64,000 nucleotides of DNA, taken from the NCBI GenBank assembly GCA_963814165.1, contig CAWFBW010000021.1, positions 124,001-188,000 on the forward strand, read 5' to 3'. A model generated the notes under the pieces. That model did no database searches. It worked only from the letters and a program-made list of their open reading frames with translations, and was not told the origin of the DNA. The position numbers and the translations under genes were made by a program. Shown here in pieces: positions 9,828-16,927 of this stretch. Source of the DNA: DASRAA01 sp963814165. GTDB taxonomy: Bacteria > Acidobacteriota > Terriglobia > Terriglobales > Acidobacteriaceae. Numbering within the stretch: position 1 is the stretch's first letter; each line of letters starts with the position of its first letter.

Positions 9828-10316
9828 TTAGGTCAACTCTAGCAGGATAGATTCCGGCGACTTGCAGCTTCAGGATATCACGCAACGAACGGGCGATTCG
9901 ACCGTTCGGCGTTGCTTGAATTCTCCTGCGAAGCACTCTTCGTCCCGGAGGAATACCGGAGGGACGGCAGACCTCGCCTGCAACCCGGCATTATTTACTT
10001 GTCAAGACACAAAACACAACAGCTCTCGTCAACCCGCTGAATTCAAGGTTCCTATTCCTGGGTTGAGCGGTGCATAACGGCGCGTACTTTGTGCTACCGT
10101 CAAATCCAGAGCCAGATTTCGCGCGGCCGCGCGATCTGGCCGTTGTTGTTTTGCAGCAAAACTCAGGCGTGACCCATTGCCACGCCGAAGCAAGTTCCTT
10201 GAAAACTGAAATGCTTGCGCGGAAACAGGAAGGGCGGGCGAGCGGAGGCGCGCTCCGCCGAGGCTGAGGTTCCAGAATCTCTGCTGTCCTGCCCTCGCCT
10301 GCTCTGCGCCCAAAAA
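9828..10316. other. Gap upstream of ffh
   Basis: This 0.49-kb stretch lies between the ffh start and the end of the deacetylase gene, both on the minus strand. Apart from one hairpin near ffh, I see no gene, no RNA fold I could name, and no mobile-element end. Open stretches here lack ribosome sites. Confidence 0.4.
9882..9915. promoter_or_regulatory. Imperfect hairpin upstream of ffh
   Basis: GCAACGAACGG and CCGTTCGGCGTTGC pair around a nine-base loop with a small bulge, 55 to 88 bases before the ffh start. There is no T-run on the minus side, so it is more likely a leader or attenuating fold, or a remnant repeat, than a terminator. Role inferred only from position. Confidence 0.3.
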
Positions 10317-11335
10317 CTACTCCGCTATACGTGTCTCTGCCGTACGAAATATCTCTGCCGCCGCCAGGATCGTGTTGGTGTGGATGGTGACCGTGTCTTC
10401 GACTCGATGGCGTAGCCCCCGGCGAGCGTCACCATGACCGGAATATTGCGCGCGCGGGCGGCGCGAAAGACCAGCTCGTCGCGCTGCTTCAGGCCGTCAA
10501 TCGAGAAATCCAATCCGCCAAGCTGGTCTTCCCGGTAGGGATCGGCGCCCGCCACGTAACAGATCAGGTCAGGCTCAAACTGCCGCAGCCCGGAGCTGAG
10601 CGCGTTGTCGAGCCACGCGAGATAATCCGCATCGCCGCAGCCGTCGGGCAAATTCACATCGATCGACGACGGCGGTTTGGTGAACGGGTAGTTGTTCTCC
10701 TGGTGCAGCGAGATAGTGAAGACGCTCTTGCTGGGAGCCTGCCGAACGTTACCGCCCGCGGTGGCTGACACCGAGCCGTGGTGCAGGCCAGGATGGCGAG
10801 TGTGGCGGCCTGGTGTCCGGCAGTGTCCAAAGATGGCGGCTGTGCCGTTGCCCTGGTGAACGTCGCAGTCCACGGTCATGGCGCGCTGGATGAGCTTGCG
10901 CTTCTGCAGACTGCGAATGGCGATGGCGAAGTCGTGCATCATGCAGAAGCCTTCGCCGTGGTCGGGGAAGGCGTGATGGAATCCGCCGCCGATGTTGACG
11001 CACGCGCCGTCGGCAATGGCGCGCTCGGCCGCGAGGATGGAGCCGCCGGTGTGCAGCATGAAGGTATCGACCACCTGCGGCGAGTAGGGGATCTCCATCT
11101 CCAGTTCTTCGCGCGCGGTGAGGCTGCCTTCCATCAGCTTGTTGACGTAGTGCGGGGAGTGCACCAGCATCACGTCGGACTCGGAGGCGGGCTGCGGCTC
11201 GACGAAGTCGGACTCTTCGACCACGCCATGCTCGAAGAGGCGCTCGCGGATAAGGCGGTACTTGTCGGCGCGAAAGACGTGCTCGCCGATGGGGAGGAAG
11301 TATTTCTCGCTATAGACCAGTTTGAAAGGCAGCAT
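10317..11335 (-). CDS. Histone deacetylase-family protein (frameshifted, with internal insertion)
   Basis: Zinc-dependent amidohydrolase of the bacterial HDAC/acetoin-utilisation AcuC family, deacetylating proteins or small acylated amines. The active-site parts are visible: GGGFHHA with H120 and H121, and TVDCDVHQGNG with D158 and H160, and then CYVAGADPY. About 31 residues between AAIFG and SVFTISLHQ (HCRTPGRHTRHPGLHHG...) are not expected in the family. A missing base near 10408 disrupts the end after TLAGGYA; the other frame reads RVEDTVTIHTNTILAAAEIF and stops at 10317. The start MLPFKLVYSE is chosen by family fit; the longer upstream frame looks non-native. Confidence 0.85.
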
Positions 11336-11443
11336 GGGCCGATGGTTCCGGTTGCGGACTCCGCAAACACACGATTGTAAGCGGATGACGGGGGAAAGCA
11401 ACCCACAAGCAGAGCACGGAAGTTGTTGTCGGGGCATTTTCGT

Positions 11444-11490
11444 CCCCATCCTTTGCTAAAAGAAGGCAAAGGATGGGGCACCCGCGGGTG
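11444..11490. repeat. Hairpin element with TGGGGCACCC edge (copy 1)
   Basis: CCCCATCCTTTGC pairs perfectly over 13 bases with GCAAAGGATGGGG around a nine-base loop. It is followed by CACCCGCGGGTG, itself a palindrome. Two related hairpins, with the same CCCCA/TGGGGCACC edges but different inner stems, lie at 16557-16598 and 16626-16658. Here it lies between divergent genes, 18 bases before the permease start. Confidence 0.7.
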
Positions 11491-11507
11491 ATTTAAGATG
11501 GCGAGCG

Positions 11508-12372
11508 ATGGCTTCGGCTGGACAACTCGTGTCGTTGCGACGGGCCGCGGGACACAACCTGCTGGCGACGACGGGGGCAGCACTGATTTTCGTCTTTGTT
11601 CTATGCGCGCTGTTTGCGCCGTGGATTGCGCCGCAGGACCCGGCGGGCATCGACTTGCCGGCGCGGTTGATGGTTCCGTCGTCGTCGCATTGGTTTGGAA
11701 CCGACGAGTTGGGGCGAGACATTTTTTCGCGAGTGATTTTTGGCGCGCGGATTTCGATGCTGGTGGGAACTTGCGTGGTGGCGGCATCGCTGACGTTGGG
11801 GCTGATTTTCGGATCGATCGCGGGATACTACGGCGGATTTCTCGATCGCTTCCTGAACGTTATGGTGATGAACGCGTTCATGTCGTTTCCGGGAATTCTG
11901 CTGGCGATTGCGTTCGTGGCGTTTCTGGGGCCGGGGCTTTTTAACCTTATTCTGGCGCTCTCGATTGGCGGATGGGTGGGATACGCGCGATTGGTGCGGG
12001 CGCAGGTGCTGGCGGTGCGAGAGCGCGAATTTGTGGAAGGCGCGCGGGCGGTGGGCGCGAGCGATCTGCGGATCATCATGCGGCACATTCTTCCGAACAT
12101 CATTCAGCCGGTGATTGTGCAGGCGGCGATTGGCATGGCGGGAGCGATCCTGGCGGAAGCGACCATGAGCTTTCTTGGGCTTGGGCGTGCCGCCTCCGAC
12201 GCCGAGCTGGGGTTCGATGCTGAATGATGCACGTTCGCATCTGTTTGACGCGCCGCACCTGGTGCTCTTCCCTGCCGCGGCGGTGATGCTGGCGGTGCTG
12301 TCGTTCAACTTCGTGGGAGATGGGTTGAGGGATTTTCTCGATCCGAGGTCGCGGATCGAAGTGGGGCTGTAG
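11508..12372 (+). CDS. DppC-type ABC transporter permease (frameshifted)
   Basis: Inner-membrane permease of the peptide/nickel ABC importer class, about 287 residues. The N-terminal helix AALIFVFVLCALFAPWIAP is followed by HWFGTDELGRDIFSRVIFGA, typical of DppC/OppC, and by the EAA loop (EFVEGARAVGASDLRIIMRH). An extra G, probably in GGG at 12183-12185, breaks the frame after SFLGLG. The other frame supplies the classical VPPPTPSWGSMLNDAR and ends RSRIEVGL. No DppB, ATPase or binding-protein gene adjoins it, so it is an orphan within this window. Confidence 0.88.
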
Positions 12373-12382
12373 AAAGAAGAGT

Positions 12383-12470
12383 ATTCACCACGGAAAGCAC
12401 GGAACACACGGAAGAATTCCGGGCAAAAGACACAATCCACCACAGAGACACAGAGGCACGGAGAAACGCG
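12383..12470. repeat. Dispersed CACCACGGA / CACCACAGAG repeats
   Basis: Two tandemly placed variants, CACCACGGAAAGCACGGAAC and CACCACAGAGACACAGAGGC, occupy the gap between the permease and the GH16 gene. Related copies occur near 53 and 14078. They are always intergenic. Confidence 0.5.
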
Positions 12471-12564
12471 GGCATCGAAATCCGCGCTTGGAGTCAGTGT
12501 ACGGCGTCACTGCGATGAATTCGGCAGTGTTCTAGAATTCTCTTGATAAACTCCCGAGGCTTTC

Positions 12565-13431
12565 ATGAACACTTCTCGCTACAAGCCTCTTGCCGGCGTA
12601 CTTGCGATTTCTGTTTTGACGGTGTTAGTGGCTACTTCTTGCGGCGGGCAGGCGGCGCAGTCGAACACTACGCCGCCTCCGCCGTCGCAGACGTATCAAC
12701 TGGTATGGTCGGATGATTTCAATGGAACTGATGGCTCGGCGCCGGATGCGAGCAAGTGGGCGATCCAGACGGGCGGCGGTGGTTGGGGCAACAACGAATT
12801 GGAGTCGTACACGGCGCGTCCGCAGAACGTGCAGGTGTCGGGCGGGAACCTGGTGATCACGGCCATCAAAGAGGACTACACCGGGAGCGATGGAATCTTG
12901 CGGCACTACACCTCGGCGCGCATGCAGACCAAGGGACTGTTCTCGCAGCAATACGGGCGGTTCGAGGCGCGGATCAAGATTCCGAAGGGCCAGGGCATGT
13001 GGCCGGCGTTCTGGATGCTGGGCAATAACATTGATACCGCCGGGTGGCCGGCGTGCGGCGAGATCGACATCATGGAGAACATTGGGAAGGAGCCCGCGAT
13101 CGTGCACGGCACGCTGCACGGGACCGGCTATCCGCCTGAGGGATACACGGCGGCGTACACACTGCCGAGCGGCGCGTTTTCCGATGACTTTCACGTGTTC
13201 GCGGTGGAGTGGGAGCCGCAGCAGATTCGGCTTTATGTGGACGGAACCCTGTACGCGACCGATACGAAGGCCGCGTCACCGCAACCGGCCAACTGGCCGT
13301 TCGACAGCCAGCCGCTTTTCATGTTGCTGAATCTGGCGGTAGGCGGTAATTGGCCGGGCGATCCGGATGTGACGACGCAGTTTCCGCAGCAGATGCTGGT
13401 GGATTATGTGAGGGTGTATCAGAAGCAGTAA
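12565..13431 (+). CDS. GH16-family beta-glucanase lipoprotein
   Basis: Secreted glycoside hydrolase of family 16, probably endo-beta-1,3- or mixed-linkage glucanase (laminarinase-like). A lipoprotein signal ends at LVATSC with C26 as the lipidated residue, followed by a Pro/Gln-rich linker. The catalytic motif GEIDIMENIG places the nucleophile at E166, the helper at D168 and the acid/base at E171. The 288-residue length fits one GH16 domain without a carbohydrate-binding module. Start is the ATG after GAGGCTTTC. It stands alone between intergenic repeats and msrA. Substrate is inferred from the family. Confidence 0.92.
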   Translation: MNTSRYKPLAGVLAISVLTVLVATSCGGQAAQSNTTPPPPSQTYQLVWSDDFNGTDGSAPDASKWAIQTGGGGWGNNELESYTARPQNVQVSGGNLVITAIKEDYTGSDGILRHYTSARMQTKGLFSQQYGRFEARIKIPKGQGMWPAFWMLGNNIDTAGWPACGEIDIMENIGKEPAIVHGTLHGTGYPPEGYTAAYTLPSGAFSDDFHVFAVEWEPQQIRLYVDGTLYATDTKAASPQPANWPFDSQPLFMLLNLAVGGNWPGDPDVTTQFPQQMLVDYVRVYQKQ

Positions 13432-13527
13432 CTGGTTGCTGGTAACTGGGAACAAGCAATAAGTTTGAAACTCTGATCAGATTGCGGGGTGCGGAACATC
13501 TTCGCTCGCCCGCGCATCAAAGGACAC

Positions 13528-14070
13528 ATGGCTACTGACAAGGCAGTTTTGGGTGGTGGATGTTTTTGGTGCGTTGAGGCGGCCTTCCTGCAACTGGAAG
13601 GCGTGGAGTCGGTGGTGTCCGGCTACATGGGTGGCAAGAGGCCGAACCCGACGTATGAGCAGGTTTGCACCGGAGTGACCGGACACGTTGAAGTGGCCGA
13701 GATCACGTTTGATCCGGCGAAGATCAGCTTCCACGATCTGCTGGAGGTATTCTTCACGGCGCATGATCCGACGACGCTGAATCGGCAGGGGAATGATGTG
13801 GGCGAGCAGTATCGCTCGGTCGTCTTCTATATGGATGAGACGCAGAAGAAGACGGCAGAAGAAGTGATCGCGGAGTTCACGCGTGAGCAGGTTTACGACA
13901 AGCCGATTGTGACGGCGGTGGAGCCGGCGCAGACGTTTTGGCCTGCTGAGAATTATCACCAGAATTATTATGCGAACAATCCGAATCAGCCGTATTGCAT
14001 GTTTGCGGTGGCTCCGAAGGTGAAGAAGGTGCGGCAGAAGTTTGCGTCGAGATTGAAGGCTGCGGTGTAG
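13528..14070 (+). CDS. msrA: Peptide-methionine (S)-S-oxide reductase
   Basis: Repairs oxidised methionine in proteins, reducing the S-sulfoxide at the expense of thioredoxin. The signature GGGCFWC places the catalytic cysteine at C12 with C15 beside it; EVAEITFDP and a DPTTLNRQGNDVGEQYRS segment complete the family fold. The 180-residue size is typical. The ATG at 13528 is chosen because AAGGA lies just before it and the preceding in-frame residues do not belong to the family. No msrB adjoins it. Confidence 0.95.
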   Translation: MATDKAVLGGGCFWCVEAAFLQLEGVESVVSGYMGGKRPNPTYEQVCTGVTGHVEVAEITFDPAKISFHDLLEVFFTAHDPTTLNRQGNDVGEQYRSVVFYMDETQKKTAEEVIAEFTREQVYDKPIVTAVEPAQTFWPAENYHQNYYANNPNQPYCMFAVAPKVKKVRQKFASRLKAAV

Positions 14071-14077
14071 GGGGAAT

Positions 14078-14110
14078 TTCACCACGGAAACCCCGGAACG
14101 CACGGAAAAA
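14078..14110. repeat. Dispersed CACCACGGA repeat
   Basis: CACCACGGAAACCCCGGAAC follows msrA directly and resembles the copies near 53 and 12383. Immediately after it come TNAA palindromes GGC-TAAA-GCC (around 14139) and GGAC-TGAA-GTCC (14172-14183). Confidence 0.45.
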
Positions 14111-14230
14111 TCTAGATTAGAAAAGCGCAGCCCGCGGCTAAAGCCGGGCATTCTTGTGGACTTGATTCGCCGGACTGAAGTCCAGCGCCTCCACCGTTGA
14201 AGAAGCAACTTGTGCCGCCGACTGAAGCCG

Positions 14231-15644
14231 GGGTACAAACCGGGCAGATACTTTACAGATCAGACCGGGGACATAGTTTACACCTGGGTCCGTTCACGAA
14301 GGCGTGTAGAACAAGGCATGCCTTGGAAAGTGAGCGGAGTGGTGGAGAAACGCAAACAGTTTCTGGCGGAGTATGCGTCAGGAGAGAGGACGATGAGGGA
14401 GTTGTGCGGTATGTACGGGGATCTCGCGGCCGACCGGGTATGCGGTGTTGCGGCGCTTCCAGGAGCAGGGCGAGACGGGACTGCAAGAGCGGAGTCGGGC
14501 GGCGCTGCGGCATCCCAACCAGACGGCGGCGGAGATTGAGGAGGCGGTGCTGGAGCTGCGGCGGGAGCACATGACTTGGGGACCGCGCAAGCTGAAGTGG
14601 GTGCTGGAGCGGGAGTGTCCGCAAGTGGAGTGGCCGGCGGCGAGCACGATAGGAGCGCTGCTGGACCGGGAAGGTCTGACGCGGCATCGCAAAAAACGGC
14701 GCAAGGTGGCGCCGTATAGCGAGCCGCTGGCGGCAGCGACGGAGCCCAACCGCGTCTGGTGCGCCGATTTTAAAGGCTGGTTTCGGACTCAGGATGGCGA
14801 GCGTATCGATCCGCTGACCATCACGGACGCGCACAGCCGTTACCTGATCCGCTGTCAGGCGGTGGAGATGACGGACACGGCGCGGGTGCAGGCGATCTTC
14901 GAAGCGGCGTTTCGCGAATGCGGAATGCCTTGGGCGATGCGCACCGACAACGGGCCGCCATTCGCCTCGCGGGCGATCGCCGGGCTGTCGCGGCTGGCGG
15001 TGTGGTGCCTGAAGCTGGGGATTGTGCCGGAGCGGATCGAGGCGGGACATCCGGAGCAGAACGGGCGGCACGAGCGCATGCATCGCACGCTGAAGGCGGA
15101 GACGGCGTCGCCGGCCGCGGCCAACCGGCGGGCGCAGCAGCGCAGCTTCGACCGCTTCCGGCAAGAGTACAACCAGCAGCGGCCGCACGAGGCGTTGGGC
15201 ATGCAGACGCCGGCCGCGGTGTACGTGCCGTCGCTGCGGGAGTATCCGGCGCGAGTGCGGGAGCCGGAGTACGACAGCGCGCTGTTGGTGCGGCGGGTGG
15301 ACTGCACCGGGCACATCTCGTGGAAACATGTGAGCGTGTTCTTAAGTGATGTACTGACGGGCGAGCGGGTAGGGTTGCTGCCGGTCGATGAACGTCATTA
15401 CGAGGTGTACTTCGGGAGCACTCCGCTGGCGCGCTTTGATAGCCATCAGCTGCGGATGGAGCGCCTGCCGAGTGCAAAACGCGAGCGGCGAAAAAACTGC
15501 GGAGGAAATGTGGAAATCTCAAACAGCGAGATTCCCACATTCCCTCCGCACGACTACTACGAAGGGAATGAAGGACAACCAGAACGGACGAAAGTGTAAA
15601 GCATGTCCCCGGTCTGCAATGTAAAGAATGTGCCCGGCTGGACA
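14231..15644 (+). mobile_element. IS481-type insertion sequence, copy 1
   Basis: 1414 bases, seen again in inverted orientation at 24776-26188, which allows the ends to be set by comparison. The ends are related inverted repeats: GGTACAAACCGGGCAGATAC, and in reverse complement TGTCCAGCCGGGCACATTCT; both then contain CAGACCGGGGACAT. One transposase gene fills the element. It differs from copy 2 by one extra G at 14417-14420. No clear target duplication flanks this copy. Confidence 0.9.
14319..15599 (+). pseudogene. IS481-family transposase, copy 1 (frameshifted)
   Basis: DDE transposase with an N-terminal helix-turn-helix (VVEKRKQFLAEYASGERTMR) and an rve integrase core (WCADFKGWFRTQDGERIDPL, then MRTDNGPPFASRAIAG and the HPEQNGRHERMHRTLKAE glutamate region). 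The run GGGG at 14417-14420 has one base more than in copy 2 and shifts the frame after ELCGMYG. As read, no full-length product is made, although a 384-residue frame begins downstream. Either a natural indel or a base-calling error explains it. Confidence 0.88.
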
Positions 15645-15685
15645 ACAAATATCGCCCTTCGGGCTAAGAGGGATAGAATACGGCG

Positions 15686-16285
15686 ATGGCGGATTCGCTT
15701 AATTTCAGTTTGTGGTTTCCCAGCTTTCAGGAAGATGAGATGATGCCGCGGGCGGTGTCGGTGATGCGGCAGTTCTTGTTTTCGGAGGTGCGCGAAGGGA
15801 TTACGTATTTGTCGGTGCATCCGGTGGCTTGGTCGGAGCCGACGGTACTGGAACGGCGGTTTGATCCGGGGATTTCTCCCGAAGAAGCGGCCGAAGTCGC
15901 CAGCGAGTTCGTGCACGACGATTTTGGGTTCGTGTTCGAGGCGTTCTGGGATTTGTGGGTTCCAAATGCAGACTCGGAAGGCGATGCGTGGGTGCAGCGT
16001 CCGATTGCCGTTCGGTTTGTGGTGCATGGCGTGCAGTTCGACGAAGGGATTTACACCGACGACGGCCACGTCGAGGTGGACTTTGGGCTGGACACTCCGT
16101 TCCTGTTCGAGGGCCTGAAGCTGTCAGCCGAAGATGAAGAACATGTGCGGTCCAACGTGGCAAAGCTGGTGGCGTTCACAATCGCGGTGCAGAACAATTG
16201 CAAGTTGAGTGGTCGAGTTTTGTGGTCGGAGTCGGAGAATAATCTGGCGCAGAAGTTGATTGCACAGTTGCAGCAGACGCAGTAG
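15686..16285 (+). CDS. Hypothetical protein, 199 residues
   Basis: A soluble acidic protein, MADSLNFSLWFPSFQEDEMM at its start, rich in aromatic and acidic residues (EFVHDDFGFVFEAFWDLWVP; HVEVDFGLDTPFLFEGLKLS), with no signal peptide, membrane helix or recognised domain. It follows IS481 copy 1 by 41 bases and may be read from a promoter near the element end. I do not recognise the family. Confidence 0.6.
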   Translation: MADSLNFSLWFPSFQEDEMMPRAVSVMRQFLFSEVREGITYLSVHPVAWSEPTVLERRFDPGISPEEAAEVASEFVHDDFGFVFEAFWDLWVPNADSEGDAWVQRPIAVRFVVHGVQFDEGIYTDDGHVEVDFGLDTPFLFEGLKLSAEDEEHVRSNVAKLVAFTIAVQNNCKLSGRVLWSESENNLAQKLIAQLQQTQ

Positions 16286-16288
16286 AAG

Positions 16289-16323
16289 CAATTAGCAATT
16301 AGCAATTAGCAATTAGCAATTAG
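16289..16323. repeat. Tandem repeat of CAATTAG, five copies
   Basis: Five exact head-to-tail copies of the 7-base unit CAATTAG begin four bases after the hypothetical gene stop. The reverse-complement word CTAATTG occurs twice near 4484-4497. Confidence 0.9.
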
Positions 16324-16417
16324 CGGACTGCGTAGAGCCAGCCCACGCGTTCCAATATTTTCGCTAACCAGGGGCGCTTATCCACGGCTAAAGCCGGTCA
16401 ATCTTCATTCGCAGATT

Positions 16418-16437
16418 CGCCGGGCTAACGCCCGGCG
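16418..16437. repeat. Palindrome with TAAC loop
   Basis: CGCCGGGC and GCCCGGCG form a perfect eight-base stem around TAAC. It belongs to the same stem-TNNN-stem design as the palindromes that carry the IS5-type element and MITEs, and is unoccupied. A weaker one, CGGC-TAAA-GCCG, lies just before at 16385. Confidence 0.75.
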
Positions 16438-16556
16438 CTTCCACCAAAAAGAAAGCGGCGTTGCGGCACCCTTCGTCCCGCCACGCGGGATCAGGGCAGG
16501 CTTTGAAGTGGTGCTCTGACGTGGGTTCATCGCCCGCTCCTCGCAGGTTCGTCGCT

Positions 16557-16598
16557 CCCACCCTGTCGCCAAATACGGGCGACAGGATGGGGCACCCG
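16557..16598. repeat. Hairpin element with TGGGGCACCC edge (copy 2)
   Basis: CCCACCCTGTCGCC pairs with GGCGACAGGATGGGG around a seven-base loop (AAATACG), with one mismatch in the outer stem, followed by CACCCGC. Its edges match copy 1 at 11444, but the inner stem is different and still self-complementary. Confidence 0.65.
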
Positions 16599-16620
16599 CA
16601 TTCGATATATGTACGTGATG

Positions 16621-16658
16621 AAAAACCCCACTCAAGCAAAAGCGCTTGAGTGGGGCAC
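16621..16658 (-). terminator. Hairpin with T-run on the minus strand; likely ppdK terminator (hairpin copy 3)
   Basis: CCCCACTCAAG pairs perfectly with CTTGAGTGGGG over 11 bases. On the minus strand the stem is followed by TTTTT, the form of an intrinsic terminator, and ppdK is the nearest minus-strand gene upstream. The MITE at 16774 now separates it from the ppdK stop. The plus-strand edge TGGGGCACC also ties it to the hairpins at 11444 and 16557. Confidence 0.65.
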
Positions 16659-16716
16659 CGAATTTCATGGCATCGATCGAAAAATCCAGTTCGAAGTACC
16701 CCGACCAAACAAAAAT

Positions 16717-16738
16717 CGCGGGAACTAAAGTCCCCGCG
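16717..16738. repeat. Palindrome with TAAA loop
   Basis: CGCGGGAAC and GTCCCCGCG pair at eight of nine positions around TAAA. Empty member of the TNAA-loop family, 24 bases before the palindrome that carries the MITE. Confidence 0.6.
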
Positions 16739-16773
16739 AGTGGTTTTTCTTCGGCCGTGTCGGCACGACTGAA

Positions 16774-16903
16774 GAGGCTGCTGAAAAAAGAGTCAACCGA
16801 GTAAACTCGGCTATTTGTCGAACCAAGAGTCAATAGCTTACGGGCCAAGATTGGGTCGAAAACGCCCCAAAATTACTACCTTGGTTCTTTTTTCAGCAGC
16901 CTC
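16774..16903. mobile_element. 130-bp MITE, copy 1
   Basis: A non-coding element with perfect terminal repeats starting GAGGCTGCTGAAAAAAGA, flanked by the 4-base duplication TGAA (16770-16773 and 16904-16907). It contains a small hairpin CCGAG-TAAA-CTCGG. It is identical to the copy at 57870-57999 except for one base near the left end. The terminal 17 bases are shared with the IS5-type element at 22284, which probably supplies the transposase. The flanks GGCACGAC and GTCGTACC form a palindrome whose loop is the duplicated TGAA. Confidence 0.92.
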
Positions 16904-16927
16904 TGAAGTCGTACCATTTCAAAACAG

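Larger units (their letters stand above)
16286..16927. other. Repeat-dense intergenic region
   Basis: This 0.64-kb gap contains no gene. It packs a CAATTAG tandem repeat, several TNAA/TAAC-loop palindromes, two hairpins with TGGGGCACC edges, and a 130-bp MITE, all downstream of both flanking genes. Such density marks it as a sink for small repeats. Confidence 0.7.
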
